A stretch of DNA of 64,000 bases from Azospirillum sp. 51_20 (GCA_001917175.1 MNTV01000031.1:63454-127453); one strand, 5' to 3'. Numbered from the stretch's first letter, positions 1 to 8,779 are shown. Translations and numbers: made by a program. The notes: a model not told the origin generated them from the letters alone.

Positions 1-1
1 G

Positions 2-493
2 GCGCTGTTTGACAGTCTGAGCGTATGGGAAAACGTTGCTTTCGGCCTGCTTGAAAATCAGAAAATGCCGCGTCGGCAGGCGCGGGAAAAAGCGGTTGAA
101 GTGTTGCGTCAGGTAGGACTTGGTCCGGACGTGGCCGACCTTTCGCCGTCCGAACTTTCCGGCGGTATGCAGAAAAGGGTAGGGCTGGCGCGCGCGGTGG
201 CCACCCGGCCGGAAATCATCTTTTTCGACGAACCGACCACCGGACTTGACCCGATTATGGCCGACGTCATCAACGATTTGATTATCGATTCCGTCAAAAA
301 GCTCGGTGCCAGCGCGCTGACGATTACCCACGACATGGCTTCCGCCCGCAAAATTGCCGACCGCATCGCCATGCTTTACCAAGGAAAAATCATCTGGCAG
401 GGAACAGTGGCCGAAATGGATAAAACCGACAACCCTTATGTCTGCCAATTTGTCAACGGCTGCTCGAAAGGGCCGATCAAAGTGGAGGTATAG
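2..493 (+). CDS. mlaF: MlaF-type ABC transporter ATPase (5' truncated by window edge)
   Basis: This is the C-terminal 163 residues of an ABC ATPase; the frame is open to the left edge, so the start and Walker A lie outside the window. The first visible residues, ALFDSLSVWENVAF, are the Q-loop-side segment typical of MlaF/Ttg2A. The signature LSGGMQKR, the Walker B IIFFDEPTTGLDP and the switch histidine in ITHDM are all present. MlaF is the cytoplasmic ATPase of the Mla system, which moves phospholipids between inner and outer membranes to keep the outer membrane asymmetric. It ends 3 bp before radA; mla genes beside radA are common in alphaproteobacteria. MlaF rather than another importer ATPase is inferred from the visible half. 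Confidence 0.85.
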   Translation, partial: ALFDSLSVWENVAFGLLENQKMPRRQAREKAVEVLRQVGLGPDVADLSPSELSGGMQKRVGLARAVATRPEIIFFDEPTTGLDPIMADVINDLIIDSVKKLGASALTITHDMASARKIADRIAMLYQGKIIWQGTVAEMDKTDNPYVCQFVNGCSKGPIKVEV

Positions 494-496
494 GGC

Positions 497-1870
497 ATGG
501 TGAAAAAAAACGGGAGCGAATACGTCTGCCAGAACTGCGGCGCCGTTTACCCTAAATGGCAGGGCAAATGCGACGCCTGCGGCGAATGGAACACGATCGT
601 TGAAGAAAAGGTCGGCGGCGAAGGGTTTTCCAATTTCAATCCCAAAAGAAAAGGCAGTCTGCTCGACTTTGTGTCTTTAAGCGGTTCGCCGCAGGTGCTT
701 GAGCGTCTGCATACCAACATCCGCGAGCTTGACCGCGTTTGCGGCGGCGGGCTGGTGCCCGGTTCGGTCATTTTGGTCGGCGGCGATCCCGGTATCGGCA
801 AATCGACTTTGCTGCTGCAGGTCTGTGCCAGCATAGCCAACCTGCCCGAACGGCCGGAATGCTACTACATTTCGGGCGAAGAGGCGGCCGATCAGGTCAA
901 AATCCGCGCCCGCCGGCTGGGGCTGGAAACGGCGCCGGTCAATCTGGCCTCGGCCACCGACGTCAAAGACATCGTCACCACGCTGGAAAAGACCAGAGCA
1001 GCGGTCGTGGTAATAGATTCGATCCAGACCATGTATCTGGAAGAGGCGGAATCGACCCCCGGCAGCGTTGCGCAGGTGCGCGCCTGTGCCTATGAACTGA
1101 TCAAACTGGCCAAAAAGAAAGGTTTCGTGCTGTTTCTGGTCGGCCATGTCACCAAACAGGGCTCGATTGCCGGACCGCGGGTTTTGGAACATATGGTTGA
1201 TACCGTGCTTTATTTTGAGGGCGAACGCGGTCATCATTTCCGGATTCTGCGGGCGGTTAAAAACCGTTACGGCGCCACCGACGAAATCGGCGTGTTTGAG
1301 ATGCAGGACAAGGGGCTGGCGGAAGTGGAAAATCCTTCGGCGCTGTTTTTGGCCGAACGGCAGGGTAACATATCCGGTTCCTGCGTGTTTGCCGGCATTG
1401 AGGGGTCGCGTCCGGTGCTGGTGGAAATTCAGGCGCTGGTCAGCCAGAGCGGCTATTCCAGCCCCAAACGGGCGGTGGTCGGCTGGGATTCCGGCCGGTT
1501 GTCGATGGTGCTGGCGGTTTTGGAAGCCCGGGGCGGTTTAAACCTCAGTTCTCAGGACGTTTATCTCAATATTGCCGGCGGGCTGAAAATTTCCGAACCG
1601 GCGGCCGATTTGGCGGTGGCAATGGCGATCGTTTCATCGCTGACCAACCATCCGCTGCCCGCTGATATGGTCATTTTCGGCGAAATCGGCCTGTCGGGCG
1701 AGATTCGCGCCGTCAGTCAGCCGAACCTGCGTTTGAAGGAAGCGCACAAACTCGGCTTCAGAAGCGCAATCGTGCCTTCACAGTACAGCAAAGACAAAAA
1801 GAAAAGCAACCTTGACATCAACATCCACGAGATCGGCAACGTGCAGAAGCTGATCAACTGGTTTAATTAG
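497..1870 (+). CDS. radA: DNA repair protein RadA
   Basis: A 457-residue full-length RadA/Sms, a RecA-like ATPase that drives branch migration of recombination intermediates. In order it shows a zinc finger with C11-X2-C14 and C25-X2-C28, a Walker A GGDPGIGKST at about 95-104, a Walker B region around VVVIDSIQT, the RadA signature KNRYG near residue 255, and a C-terminal Lon-protease-like domain used for DNA and hexamer contacts. The ATG at 497 has a strong ribosome site, ggaggt, overlapping the end of mlaF. It is followed 9 bp later by cvpA, the standard radA-cvpA order, so the two are probably cotranscribed. Confidence 0.97.
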   Translation: MVKKNGSEYVCQNCGAVYPKWQGKCDACGEWNTIVEEKVGGEGFSNFNPKRKGSLLDFVSLSGSPQVLERLHTNIRELDRVCGGGLVPGSVILVGGDPGIGKSTLLLQVCASIANLPERPECYYISGEEAADQVKIRARRLGLETAPVNLASATDVKDIVTTLEKTRAAVVVIDSIQTMYLEEAESTPGSVAQVRACAYELIKLAKKKGFVLFLVGHVTKQGSIAGPRVLEHMVDTVLYFEGERGHHFRILRAVKNRYGATDEIGVFEMQDKGLAEVENPSALFLAERQGNISGSCVFAGIEGSRPVLVEIQALVSQSGYSSPKRAVVGWDSGRLSMVLAVLEARGGLNLSSQDVYLNIAGGLKISEPAADLAVAMAIVSSLTNHPLPADMVIFGEIGLSGEIRAVSQPNLRLKEAHKLGFRSAIVPSQYSKDKKKSNLDINIHEIGNVQKLINWFN

Positions 1871-1879
1871 GACAAAAAT

Positions 1880-2560
1880 ATGAACAGTCTGGACGTCGTT
1901 ATTTTAATCATTGTCTTGATTTCCGCCCTGATAGCGTTGAACCGCGGTCTGATCAAGGAAGTCCTTTCCATTATCGGCTGGTTTTTGGGCGTGGTTGCCG
2001 TTATTTACCTTTTGCCGTACGTGCAGCCGCTGATGGAAGAGCATATTGAGAGCGAAATGATGGCGATCGTGGCATCGGCCTTCACCGTTTTGATTGTGTT
2101 TTTTATCATTTGGATCTATCTGACCTCGATAATTATCGGCAAGGTGCGCGACAGCAAACTGAGCGGCATGGATCGCGTTCTGGGGCTGTTTTTCGGCGTG
2201 CTGAGAGCCTTTTTGCTGGTTATCCTGCTCAACATACTGATCGGCTGGATTATCCCGCCGGAAAGCCAGCCGGATATGTTTAAGCAGTCGAAGTATTTTC
2301 AGCTGGCGGGGTCTTTTGCCGAACCGATCGAAAAGCTGATTCCGCAGTCTGCCCGCGACAAGGTGCACATGCAGGCCGGCGTCGAGAAGGAAGTCGCTCC
2401 CGGCGTCGAACTGAACAGCGATCTGGACGATCTGTTTGAAAAGCTGACCCGGCCAGAGATAAAGAAAAAGAAGAAAGCGGAAGAAAAAGAAGACAAAGCC
2501 GTCGGCTATGACAAGTCGGAACAGAAAAGCCTTGACCGGCTGATCGAAACCATCGAATAA
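1880..2560 (+). CDS. cvpA: CvpA family inner-membrane protein
   Basis: A 226-residue protein with four hydrophobic helices in the first 130 residues, starting with LDVVILIIVLISALIALNRG, which is the CvpA family opening (short acidic head, then helix and NRG turn). CvpA is named for colicin V production in E. coli and is linked to envelope stress tolerance; its molecular activity is unknown. The C-terminal 70 residues are charged and cytoplasmic, with a lysine/glutamate run (KKKKKAEEKEDK). In many alphaproteobacteria purF follows cvpA; here a non-coding repeat region follows instead, so the usual cluster is broken at this point. Confidence 0.88.
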   Translation: MNSLDVVILIIVLISALIALNRGLIKEVLSIIGWFLGVVAVIYLLPYVQPLMEEHIESEMMAIVASAFTVLIVFFIIWIYLTSIIIGKVRDSKLSGMDRVLGLFFGVLRAFLLVILLNILIGWIIPPESQPDMFKQSKYFQLAGSFAEPIEKLIPQSARDKVHMQAGVEKEVAPGVELNSDLDDLFEKLTRPEIKKKKKAEEKEDKAVGYDKSEQKSLDRLIETIE

Positions 2561-2695
2561 ACGGGTATTCGCGAACGGATTTTCCTTATTTATTCGCAGC
2601 TCGCCCGAAAATTTGACTTTACAGCCGTCATAACGACGGTGTTCATGGTGCTTTGTTATTCATCCGTCATCAAGGCGTCGGCTTTGGTGAAGGTT

Positions 2696-3037
2696 CAATT
2701 GACATAAAAGTAGCTTTTGGAATACCTTTTTATTTAATCTTTTGCTTCAGCCGATACGAATGTATTTTTTTGAATACCGTTTTTTTATTTAATTTTTTCA
2801 AATCGCGGATTCCCGCCTTTTATTTTTTTCCGCATTTTTCTTTCCTATTTTTCCTACCGGATTTTGCCCGGTCTGCACCAAATTTTTCCTTCAGGGAAAT
2901 CAGATGCCTGTAAGCTGATAATAACGGTCGTTTTTATAATGTTTGTAAATTGCATTGTTTTTTGGTGTGATAAAAAACTCCTGATCCGACGGTTTATAAA
3001 AAGTTCTAAAAAGACATATTCGTATCGGTTGAGCTTT
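2696..3037. repeat. interspersed repeat, copy 1
   Basis: About 340 bp that matches, with substitutions and small indels, the region 13770-14277. Shared landmarks in order are ttttggaatacc, gatacgaatgta, cccgccttttattt, ttgcccggtctgca, gctgataataacgg, aaaaaactcctgatccgacgg and cggttgagctt. No open frame is conserved between the copies, so it looks non-coding. The copies differ at scattered bases, consistent with an old duplication or mobile element. This copy lacks the 132-bp insert seen in copy 2 and so acts as the empty-site version. The flank 2561-2695 shows nothing recognisable. Confidence 0.75.
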
Positions 3038-3083
3038 TGCGAAACAAAAACCCCGCAACCCCGCGCCCGGCGTACGGTTGAGG

Positions 3084-3572
3084 AGCATTTATGGCTCTTT
3101 CGTTTCCTCTCCCTTTCTCCCTTTTTCCTCTCTCTTTCTTCCGTCCTTCCGCTCTATCTCTTTTTCTTTCCTCTTCTCCTTCTTTTTCTTATCTTTTTTC
3201 TCTTTCTTTAACTTCTTTTTCTTGTTCTTTTCACTTTCCTTTTCCCTTTCTTTCCTATTCCTTACCTTTCTTTTTCCACTTTACTCCCTGTTTATCTATC
3301 TTTCTTCTTCTCCTTCTTTTTCTTTTCTATTTTTCCTTTTTTTTAACCTCTTTTCTCTTTTTCTTCTTTTCCCCTCTCTTTCCTTTTCTTTGTTTGATTT
3401 CCCTTTTCTTCCTTTTCACCTTCTTCTTTTGTCCTTTCCCTTTCTTCTTTCTTTTTCATTATTTTCTTTCTTCGTTTTTTTCCTTTTCCTGTCTCTCTTC
3501 CCTTTTTTTCCGGTCTCTTTCCTTCTCCCTTTTTCTTTTTGCTCTTTTTTTCACTTTCTACCCCTTTTCTTC
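3084..3572. other. polypyrimidine tract 1 (T/C on the plus strand)
   Basis: For about 490 bp the plus strand is almost entirely T and C, with only scattered A or G. It is irregular rather than a short tandem repeat. Two plus frames are open here simply because stop codons need A or G; their translations are runs of F, S, L and P with no domain, so I do not call a gene. A second tract of the same character and strand lies at 49190-49737. Long homopurine-homopyrimidine DNA can form triplex (H-DNA) structures; whether this does is unknown. Confidence 0.85.
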
Positions 3573-3633
3573 TGTGATTAAACACTGTTCGCCTGTAACA
3601 GAAACGTCCTGACGATTGTCTGAATAAAATAAA

Positions 3634-3655
3634 GGCGCTGTTTTTATTGTGCGCC
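3634..3655 (-). terminator. possible terminator of the ankyrin-like gene
   Basis: The short inverted repeat ggcgc...gcgcc has a 12-base loop and reads into TTTATTTT on the minus strand. It lies about 140 bp beyond the stop of the minus-strand gene at 3797. The stem is only five pairs, so it is weak. The rest of 3573-3796 holds nothing I recognise. Confidence 0.35.
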
Positions 3656-3796
3656 ACATAAAAAAACTGCTTTTTTCGGGATTAACCAAGATGTGTCAAA
3701 TGCCGCTTGCTGCCGGCGATCCGTTCAAACATTGAGATTTACTGATGTTCCGGAATTCTCTGATTACTTGGGAATATGTGTTTATCTATATGATTT

Positions 3797-4372
3797 TCAG
3801 GGAAAAAAGGAAAACAAAAGAGAAACCGGCAGATAAAGCAGGTTGTACGCGTTGCCGGTCTGCGCCGTATAGTCCAGTTCCCGCTGGATGATGCCCATCT
3901 GCCGGTCGGAAACATAGCCGGAAGGGGAATAATAGTTGCCCGGCGCCGGCGTTCCGGCCGGCGGCGTATATTGGTTGCGGGCATAAACGACAATTTCGTC
4001 GGAATTGATAAATTCTTCATATTCGGCACGGTTGATGCGGGCAAGGCAGGGCGGGTTGGTGCGTGCGCCGGCCTGCACGAAAGCGTTGTATGCCCGGTAG
4101 TCCTGACGTTTGACCGCCGCGCAAACGCCGGTGTCGCCGGAACGGTTGACCGCGTCAATCCTTAAACCCCGGTGCATGGCTTCCCGCAAAGCCGGAACGT
4201 CGCCTCGGGCTGCGGCTGCATACATGGAATCAAAAGTGCGGGAAGAAACTGCTTTTGCCGTGTCGGGAAGCAGCCAGAAAACGGCGGCAAAAAAGACAGT
4301 GAACGCTGTTTTAAACGGCATTGCCGACTGTTTTGCCGCCTGCTTGTTTCTTTTGTTTTGCAAATCCGTCAT
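3797..4372 (-). CDS. secreted ankyrin-repeat-like protein
   Basis: A 191-residue protein. I choose the ATG at 4372, which starts MTDLQNKRNK, because an earlier in-frame start would run inside recR. A basic head and hydrophobic stretch (about residues 20-38, AFTVFFAAVFWLLP) end in DTAKA, a likely signal peptidase site, so the protein is probably periplasmic. Residues 46-105 fit one or two degenerate ankyrin repeats (YAAAARGDVPALREAMHRG, then ...NAFVQAGA). The C-terminal part is not recognised and ends in a second hydrophobic patch, LLYLPVSLLFSFFP. It lies 22 bp downstream of recR on the same strand, so it may be the last gene of the dnaX-ybaB-recR operon. Confidence 0.6.
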   Translation of the reverse strand: MTDLQNKRNKQAAKQSAMPFKTAFTVFFAAVFWLLPDTAKAVSSRTFDSMYAAAARGDVPALREAMHRGLRIDAVNRSGDTGVCAAVKRQDYRAYNAFVQAGARTNPPCLARINRAEYEEFINSDEIVVYARNQYTPPAGTPAPGNYYSPSGYVSDRQMGIIQRELDYTAQTGNAYNLLYLPVSLLFSFFP

Positions 4373-4394
4373 AAGCTGCCCGCCGTTTGTTCGG

Positions 4395-4988
4395 TTACAT
4401 TTCCTTGCGCGAATTAATGGCCAGCTGGATTGTCCCTTCGTCCATGTAATCAAGCTCGGCACCGACCGGGATGCCCTGTGCCAGGGTGGTGATTTTGACG
4501 TTGTGTTCTTTCAGACGGCTGACCAGATAATGGGAGGTTATCTGCCCGTCGACGGTTGCCGGCAGCGCCAGAATCACTTCTCCGATTTCTTCTTTCGGAA
4601 GTCTGTCCAGCAGTTTGTCCACGTTCAAATCATCGGGCGAAACACCGTCGAGCGCCGACAGCACGCCGCCCAGAACATGGTATTTTCCCTTATAGAAACC
4701 GACCCGCTCCATTGCCCACAAATCGGCGACGTCCTGTACCACGCAGACGGTATGTCCGTCGCGTTTTTCCGAACAGCAGACGGAGCAGGGGGAAAGAGTG
4801 TCGTAATTGCCGCAGACCTCGCAGGTTTTGACGTTGGCCGCCACTTCCTGCAAAGCTTCGATCAGCGGCAGCAGCGCGGTTTCCCGCTTTTTAAGCAGAT
4901 AAAGAACGATCCGCCGCGAAGAACGGGTGCCGAGCGCCGGCAATTTGGCGATGATTTTCGCCAGTTTTTCAATTTCCTGTCCGGACAA
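4395..4988 (-). CDS. recR: recombination protein RecR
   Basis: A 197-residue RecR, the usual length. RecR forms a DNA clamp with RecO and helps load RecA at gaps through the RecFOR pathway (recF is also in this window). Visible are the N-terminal helix-hairpin-helix (LPALGTRSSRR), the four-cysteine zinc motif CEVCGNYDTLSPCSVC at about 57-72, and the Toprim domain after it (CVVQDVADLWAMER). The start appears to be TTG at 4988, preceded by a well-spaced ggag; no ATG is available before the conserved region. It is 12 bp downstream of ybaB, the common dnaX-ybaB-recR order. Confidence 0.96.
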   Translation of the reverse strand: MSGQEIEKLAKIIAKLPALGTRSSRRIVLYLLKKRETALLPLIEALQEVAANVKTCEVCGNYDTLSPCSVCCSEKRDGHTVCVVQDVADLWAMERVGFYKGKYHVLGGVLSALDGVSPDDLNVDKLLDRLPKEEIGEVILALPATVDGQITSHYLVSRLKEHNVKITTLAQGIPVGAELDYMDEGTIQLAINSRKEM

Positions 4989-5000
4989 GGCGAAATCTCC

Positions 5001-5321
5001 TTAAAACGGCAGCTTCAACCCGCCGAGATTAAGTCCGCCGGTGATGTCTTTCATCCCGTCGCTCATCATGGCGTCCACTTTGCCCTGAGCGTCGTTGAAA
5101 GCGGCCAGCAGCAGGTCTTCAAGGATGTCGGTTTCTTCCGGGTTGACCAGGCTCTTATCAATTTCAACCTTTTTGGCCTCGAATTTGCCGTTTAGGGTCA
5201 CTTTGACCATGCCGCCGCCGCTGCTGCCGGTTACTTCGCTTTCCGCCAGTTTTTTCTGCGCTTCTTCCATTTTTTTCTGCATCATCTGCGCTTGTTTCAT
5301 AAGTCCCTGCATGTTCATCAT
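5001..5321 (-). CDS. ybaB: YbaB/EbfC nucleoid-associated protein
   Basis: A 106-residue YbaB/EbfC family protein, a small dimeric DNA-binding protein associated with the nucleoid. The methionine/lysine-rich coiled N-terminus (MQGLMKQAQMMQKKMEEAQ), the central VKVTLNGKFEAKKVEID strand region and the C-terminal helix ending in a glycine-rich GLNLGGLKLPF tail are diagnostic. It starts ATGATGAACATG, and I take the first ATG. It sits 6 bp after dnaX and 12 bp before recR, so the three genes form one operon. Confidence 0.94.
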   Translation of the reverse strand: MMNMQGLMKQAQMMQKKMEEAQKKLAESEVTGSSGGGMVKVTLNGKFEAKKVEIDKSLVNPEETDILEDLLLAAFNDAQGKVDAMMSDGMKDITGGLNLGGLKLPF

Positions 5322-5327
5322 GGCAAT

Positions 5328-7067
5328 TTAATCCTCACTGTTAAAGTAATCTTCGCTGTTGGTGTTGAAAATGTCTTCGTTTGCGCTTTCGTCCCCGTCA
5401 TCTTCTCCGGCTTTGACCTTGCGGGTCAGGTTTTCGATTCTGGCGCCGCGGAACTCTTCCAGAATGGCTTTTACCAATGGGGTTTCGGCAACGTTTTTCT
5501 TGTCCTTTTCCTTTTGCTCGTTTTCAATGTCGGCAACGGTGCGGCCGACTTCGCCCGGTACGATGTCGAGCGCCCATTTGCCGCCGGTCGTTTCTTCGAG
5601 AATTTTGTTGAGTGCGGCCAGCGTGTCGTTGCCGACCCGGTCGGCGGCTTTGAATTTGATCTGTCCGGGAGAAAATTCCACCACCTCGACGTCATGACGC
5701 AGAGCATAAGCCAGCCGCGGCTGTTTTTGATTTTCCAAGTGTTTGATCAGCCCGTTGATGTCGGAAAAAGGCGCGTTGACGACCGTTTGGGCCGGAGTTG
5801 AAACCGCTGCCGGCGCAGAAACGGGAGCTGCCGCCGTTTGCGCTGCCGCGGACGGATTGCCGGCGCTGAAGTTTGCCGGTCTCAGGGTACCTGATTCAGA
5901 TTTTTTTTTTACGCTTTCCAGCAGTTCGGCGGGAGAAGGCAGGTTGGCGGAGTAGGCGATACGGATCAAAATCATCTCCAGCGCGTCGATCGGCACCGGT
6001 GCGGTCTGCATCTCATTCATTCCCTTGATCAGCATCTGCCAGATTTTGGAAAGTGTGGCAATGCTCAGCTTGCCCGAAGTTTCCTTCAGGAAGTTTCGGT
6101 CGTTTTCCGACAGCGAAGCGTCGTTGACAAACCCCGGCAGCAGCAGCGTCTTGGTCAAAGCATGGGTCAGGTTGATCAGATCGCCGATAACGGCCGCCGG
6201 GTTGGCGCCGTTTCTGTACATTTCCTGCAATTTGCCGAGCAGCGCCTGCATGTCGCCGCCCACCATCTGATTGAACAGTTCAAAAGTCTGGCCGCGGTCG
6301 GCCATGCCCAGCATTTCCTTAACGATGTCAATGCGCACTTTGCCGCCGCCGAGCGAAATCGCCTGGTCGAGCAGCGACAGTCCGTCGCGGGCGGAACCGT
6401 CGGCAGCCGTTGCAATCATGTGCAGCGCCTCGTCGTCGGCTTTCAGGTCTTCCGCCGCAATAATTTTGTTAAACAGTTTCAGCAGGTCTTCGATCGACAG
6501 CCGCTGAAGGTCAAAACGCTGACAGCGGGACAATACCGTAACCGGCACTTTGCGGATTTCGGTGGTGGCGAAGATGAACTTGACATGCGCCGGCGGTTCT
6601 TCAAGCGTTTTCAGCAAAGCGTTGAACGCGCTTTTTGAAAGCATGTGCACTTCGTCGATGATATATATTTTATAGCGGCAGTTGGTCGGTTTGTAACGTA
6701 CGCCGTCCAAAATGTCGCGAATGTCGTCAACCCCGGTGCGGGAGGCCGCGTCGAGTTCCAAAACGTCGATGTTGCGGCCGGCAGCGATCGATTTGCAGTT
6801 TTCGCAGATGCCGCACGGATGGGTGGTGGGGCCGCCGCTGCCGTCGGGACCGGTGCAGTTGAGGGCTTTGGCAATCAGCCGCGCGGTGGTGGTCTTGCCG
6901 ACCCCGCGGATGCCGGTCAGAATATAAGCGTGGTGAAGGCGGTTGTTGTTGATGGCGTTGGTCAGGGTTTGCACCAGCGCATCCTGCCCCAGCAGATCTT
7001 CAAAATTCTGCGGGCGGTATTTGCGGGCGAGAACCACATACTGTTCCTGTTTTTCTTCTTCTGCCAT
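5328..7067 (-). CDS. dnaX: DNA polymerase III subunit tau (and probably gamma)
   Basis: A 579-residue DnaX, the clamp-loader ATPase and replisome organiser. The AAA+ module shows Walker A GIRGVGKTT (52-60), the zinc-binding cysteines around CGICENCKS (86-93), Walker B IYIIDEVHML (134-143) and sensor 1 FATTE (166-170). Domain III ends near residue 375, followed by a low-complexity Ala/Pro linker and the tau-specific C-terminus. Codons 387-389 are three AAA lysines inside a run of ten A, described separately, just where a gamma-length product would end. It is the first gene of dnaX-ybaB-recR, with the SRP RNA gene just upstream on the same strand. Confidence 0.97.
   Translation of the reverse strand: MAEEEKQEQYVVLARKYRPQNFEDLLGQDALVQTLTNAINNNRLHHAYILTGIRGVGKTTTARLIAKALNCTGPDGSGGPTTHPCGICENCKSIAAGRNIDVLELDAASRTGVDDIRDILDGVRYKPTNCRYKIYIIDEVHMLSKSAFNALLKTLEEPPAHVKFIFATTEIRKVPVTVLSRCQRFDLQRLSIEDLLKLFNKIIAAEDLKADDEALHMIATAADGSARDGLSLLDQAISLGGGKVRIDIVKEMLGMADRGQTFELFNQMVGGDMQALLGKLQEMYRNGANPAAVIGDLINLTHALTKTLLLPGFVNDASLSENDRNFLKETSGKLSIATLSKIWQMLIKGMNEMQTAPVPIDALEMILIRIAYSANLPSPAELLESVKKKSESGTLRPANFSAGNPSAAAQTAAAPVSAPAAVSTPAQTVVNAPFSDINGLIKHLENQKQPRLAYALRHDVEVVEFSPGQIKFKAADRVGNDTLAALNKILEETTGGKWALDIVPGEVGRTVADIENEQKEKDKKNVAETPLVKAILEEFRGARIENLTRKVKAGEDDGDESANEDIFNTNSEDYFNSED
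5901..5910 (-). promoter_or_regulatory. A10 slippery run inside dnaX
   Basis: On the coding strand the sequence reads gta, ten A, then tctgaatcagg. In frame it gives V-K-K-K-S. A slip that adds one A, or a -1 ribosomal shift, gives atc-tga, stopping after one residue (about 390 aa). Loss of one A gives a stop about five codons after the run (about 394 aa). Both products end right after the clamp-loader domains, like gamma in E. coli and in Thermus, where slippage at an A run is known. That it works here is inference. Confidence 0.6.
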
Positions 7068-7093
7068 CGATAATCTTGTCTTTATCTAAAAAA

Positions 7094-7185
7094 GGCGGAG
7101 GGCGGCCGACCTCAGGCGGTTTCGTTACGGCTGCTTCCTTCCGGACCTGACCGGGTTGGCGAATGCCTGACCCGACGCCCTCCGT
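7094..7185 (-). ncRNA. ffs: bacterial small SRP RNA (4.5S-like)
   Basis: On the minus strand the apical core ggtcaggtccggaaggaag is present, the near-invariant domain IV of signal recognition particle RNA that binds Ffh. The two ends pair (ggagggcg near 7184 with cgccctcc near 7097), giving the long hairpin of the roughly 90-nt bacterial form. The RNA with Ffh targets membrane and secreted proteins to FtsY. It lies between the lpoA-like gene and dnaX on the same strand; ffs beside dnaX is a common alphaproteobacterial arrangement. The ends are accurate to a few bases. Confidence 0.95.
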
Positions 7186-7250
7186 GATACATCAGTTACT
7201 ATCGTCAATTTCCGTCCGACTTGCAAGCAAAAAATGTTTCATTAACATGA

Positions 7251-8699
7251 TTAAAACGAAAAACCGTATCCGCCGCCGTTGTCCTGTCCGTCGGCCGGCG
7301 CGCCGTAATCATAATTGCCCGCAAGCGTCCGGCCGAAAATCAGGCGTTCGGCTTCCGACTTGTCTTTGCCGAAAATCATCGGCGGAACGGCGTCGTAAGC
7401 TTGGGCGGCGCTTTCCGGCGAGTTTTCGGGCAGGGCGGCAGAGAATTTCTTTGCCGCCGGATCGACGACCACGTCGCCGGAACGGGTCACCTCAATAATG
7501 TCCAGACTATGTTCGTTTTTGCCGTCGGGCAAAATGCGGAACATGCCGCTGATGCCGACAAAACCGTCTCCGGTGGTGATGGCGGCGTCAATGTCGGCGG
7601 GGTTGTTTCTGGCCAGAGCCGAGGCCAGTGCCACCGCGTCATAGGCGAAAGCGTACAGGCTCTGCGGATATTCGTTGAAAAGCGCATGATATTTTTTGTT
7701 GAAATAGGCGTTGTGGGTGCGCGACATGGCCGGGTACCAGCTGCCGATAAGCGTCGATTCCCTGTTAAGGCGCGTATTTTCCCAAACCGAAGTGCCGAGG
7801 AATTTGACCTGCGGGGAAAATACGTCATAATAGCCGAACATTGCCGCTGCCGATTTCAGTCTGGCGCCGGATTCGGGAATCAGCACCGCATCAAAGTCGA
7901 CGCTTTCCTCGGTGCCTTTGGCTGCCAGTTTTTTCAAAGCCCGGGCAGCTTCGGCGTCACCTTTGGCCGCCAGTGCCTTCAGCCGGTTTTTTTCCCGGTT
8001 GGTGCCGCCGGTCCGGCGGTCATAGTCGCTCAGCTGGCGGATGATTTCCGAAAAGTCGGTCGATTTCGGCGGATAAAAGGCGATTTTAACCACTCTCGCT
8101 TCGCTGCCGGCCGTGGCTTTGACCGCCGCCTGCGCTGCCGCAATGCCGGTGCTGTTGTCGGGCACCAGCAGGGCAAAACTGCGCCGGCCTCTGCCCGCGG
8201 CATAGGCGATGATGCGGTTGACCTGTTCTTCCACCAGCAGCCCGAGGGTATAGACGCCGTTTTGCAAAGCGCCGGAATCGGTCGAAAAAGCCACTACCGG
8301 AACGCCGCCGGCTTTGGTTTCGCCGGAAATCGCCCGCACCGAAGTGCCGGTCAGCGGCCCGATGATCATCTGCGCTTTTTGTTTAAGGGCGTTTTCAGCC
8401 GCTTCCTGCGCTCCTTCGGGAGTGCTCATGGTGTCGTAAAACTGCAAAATAAGATTTGGATTGTTCATGTCTTCAAGCGCCATCAACGCGGCCTGTTTCA
8501 GACCCTGTCCGTAACGGGCGGCGTCGCCGGAAAGCGGCAGCAGTACGCCGACGCGAAAACTCGAAGGCGCTTCAAAGGCGGCTTCGTCAATGTCGGAAAT
8601 ACTGTCGTAAATTCCGCTGTCGGTGGTGACGGAAGTTGAGCGGCAGCCGATCAGAAGCCCGGCCAGCGCCAGCGCACAAATCTTTTTAAACACTTGCAT
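7251..8699 (-). CDS. LpoA-like penicillin-binding protein activator lipoprotein
   Basis: A 482-residue lipoprotein: the signal peptide ends in a lipobox LLIGC with the modified cysteine at about residue 19. The rest is a type I periplasmic-binding fold (FRVGVLLPLSGDAARYGQGL opening, MIIGPLTGTSV, YAFAYDAVALASAL), the fold shared by branched-chain amino acid binding proteins and the C-terminal domain of LpoA. LpoA activates PBP1A from the outer membrane in enterobacteria. The divergent neighbours rsmI and yraN are also neighbours of lpoA in E. coli, which supports this reading over an amino acid receptor. A PBP1A is encoded at 28694-30568. It lacks the N-terminal TPR domain of the E. coli protein. 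Confidence 0.82.
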   Translation of the reverse strand: MQVFKKICALALAGLLIGCRSTSVTTDSGIYDSISDIDEAAFEAPSSFRVGVLLPLSGDAARYGQGLKQAALMALEDMNNPNLILQFYDTMSTPEGAQEAAENALKQKAQMIIGPLTGTSVRAISGETKAGGVPVVAFSTDSGALQNGVYTLGLLVEEQVNRIIAYAAGRGRRSFALLVPDNSTGIAAAQAAVKATAGSEARVVKIAFYPPKSTDFSEIIRQLSDYDRRTGGTNREKNRLKALAAKGDAEAARALKKLAAKGTEESVDFDAVLIPESGARLKSAAAMFGYYDVFSPQVKFLGTSVWENTRLNRESTLIGSWYPAMSRTHNAYFNKKYHALFNEYPQSLYAFAYDAVALASALARNNPADIDAAITTGDGFVGISGMFRILPDGKNEHSLDIIEVTRSGDVVVDPAAKKFSAALPENSPESAAQAYDAVPPMIFGKDKSEAERLIFGRTLAGNYDYGAPADGQDNGGGYGFSF

Positions 8700-8779
8700 T
8701 TTTTCCCAAAATCGAAAACAATTATGCCGGTTAATTTAAATGAAAAAAGCTTTGTTGTAAAGGGGCAGAAGAACAATAA

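Noticed and set aside
3078..3612. Two long overlapping plus-strand open frames rich in F, S, L and P
   Set aside because: They exist because the strand has almost no A or G and therefore no stop codons; two frames are equally open, there is no ribosome site and no domain.
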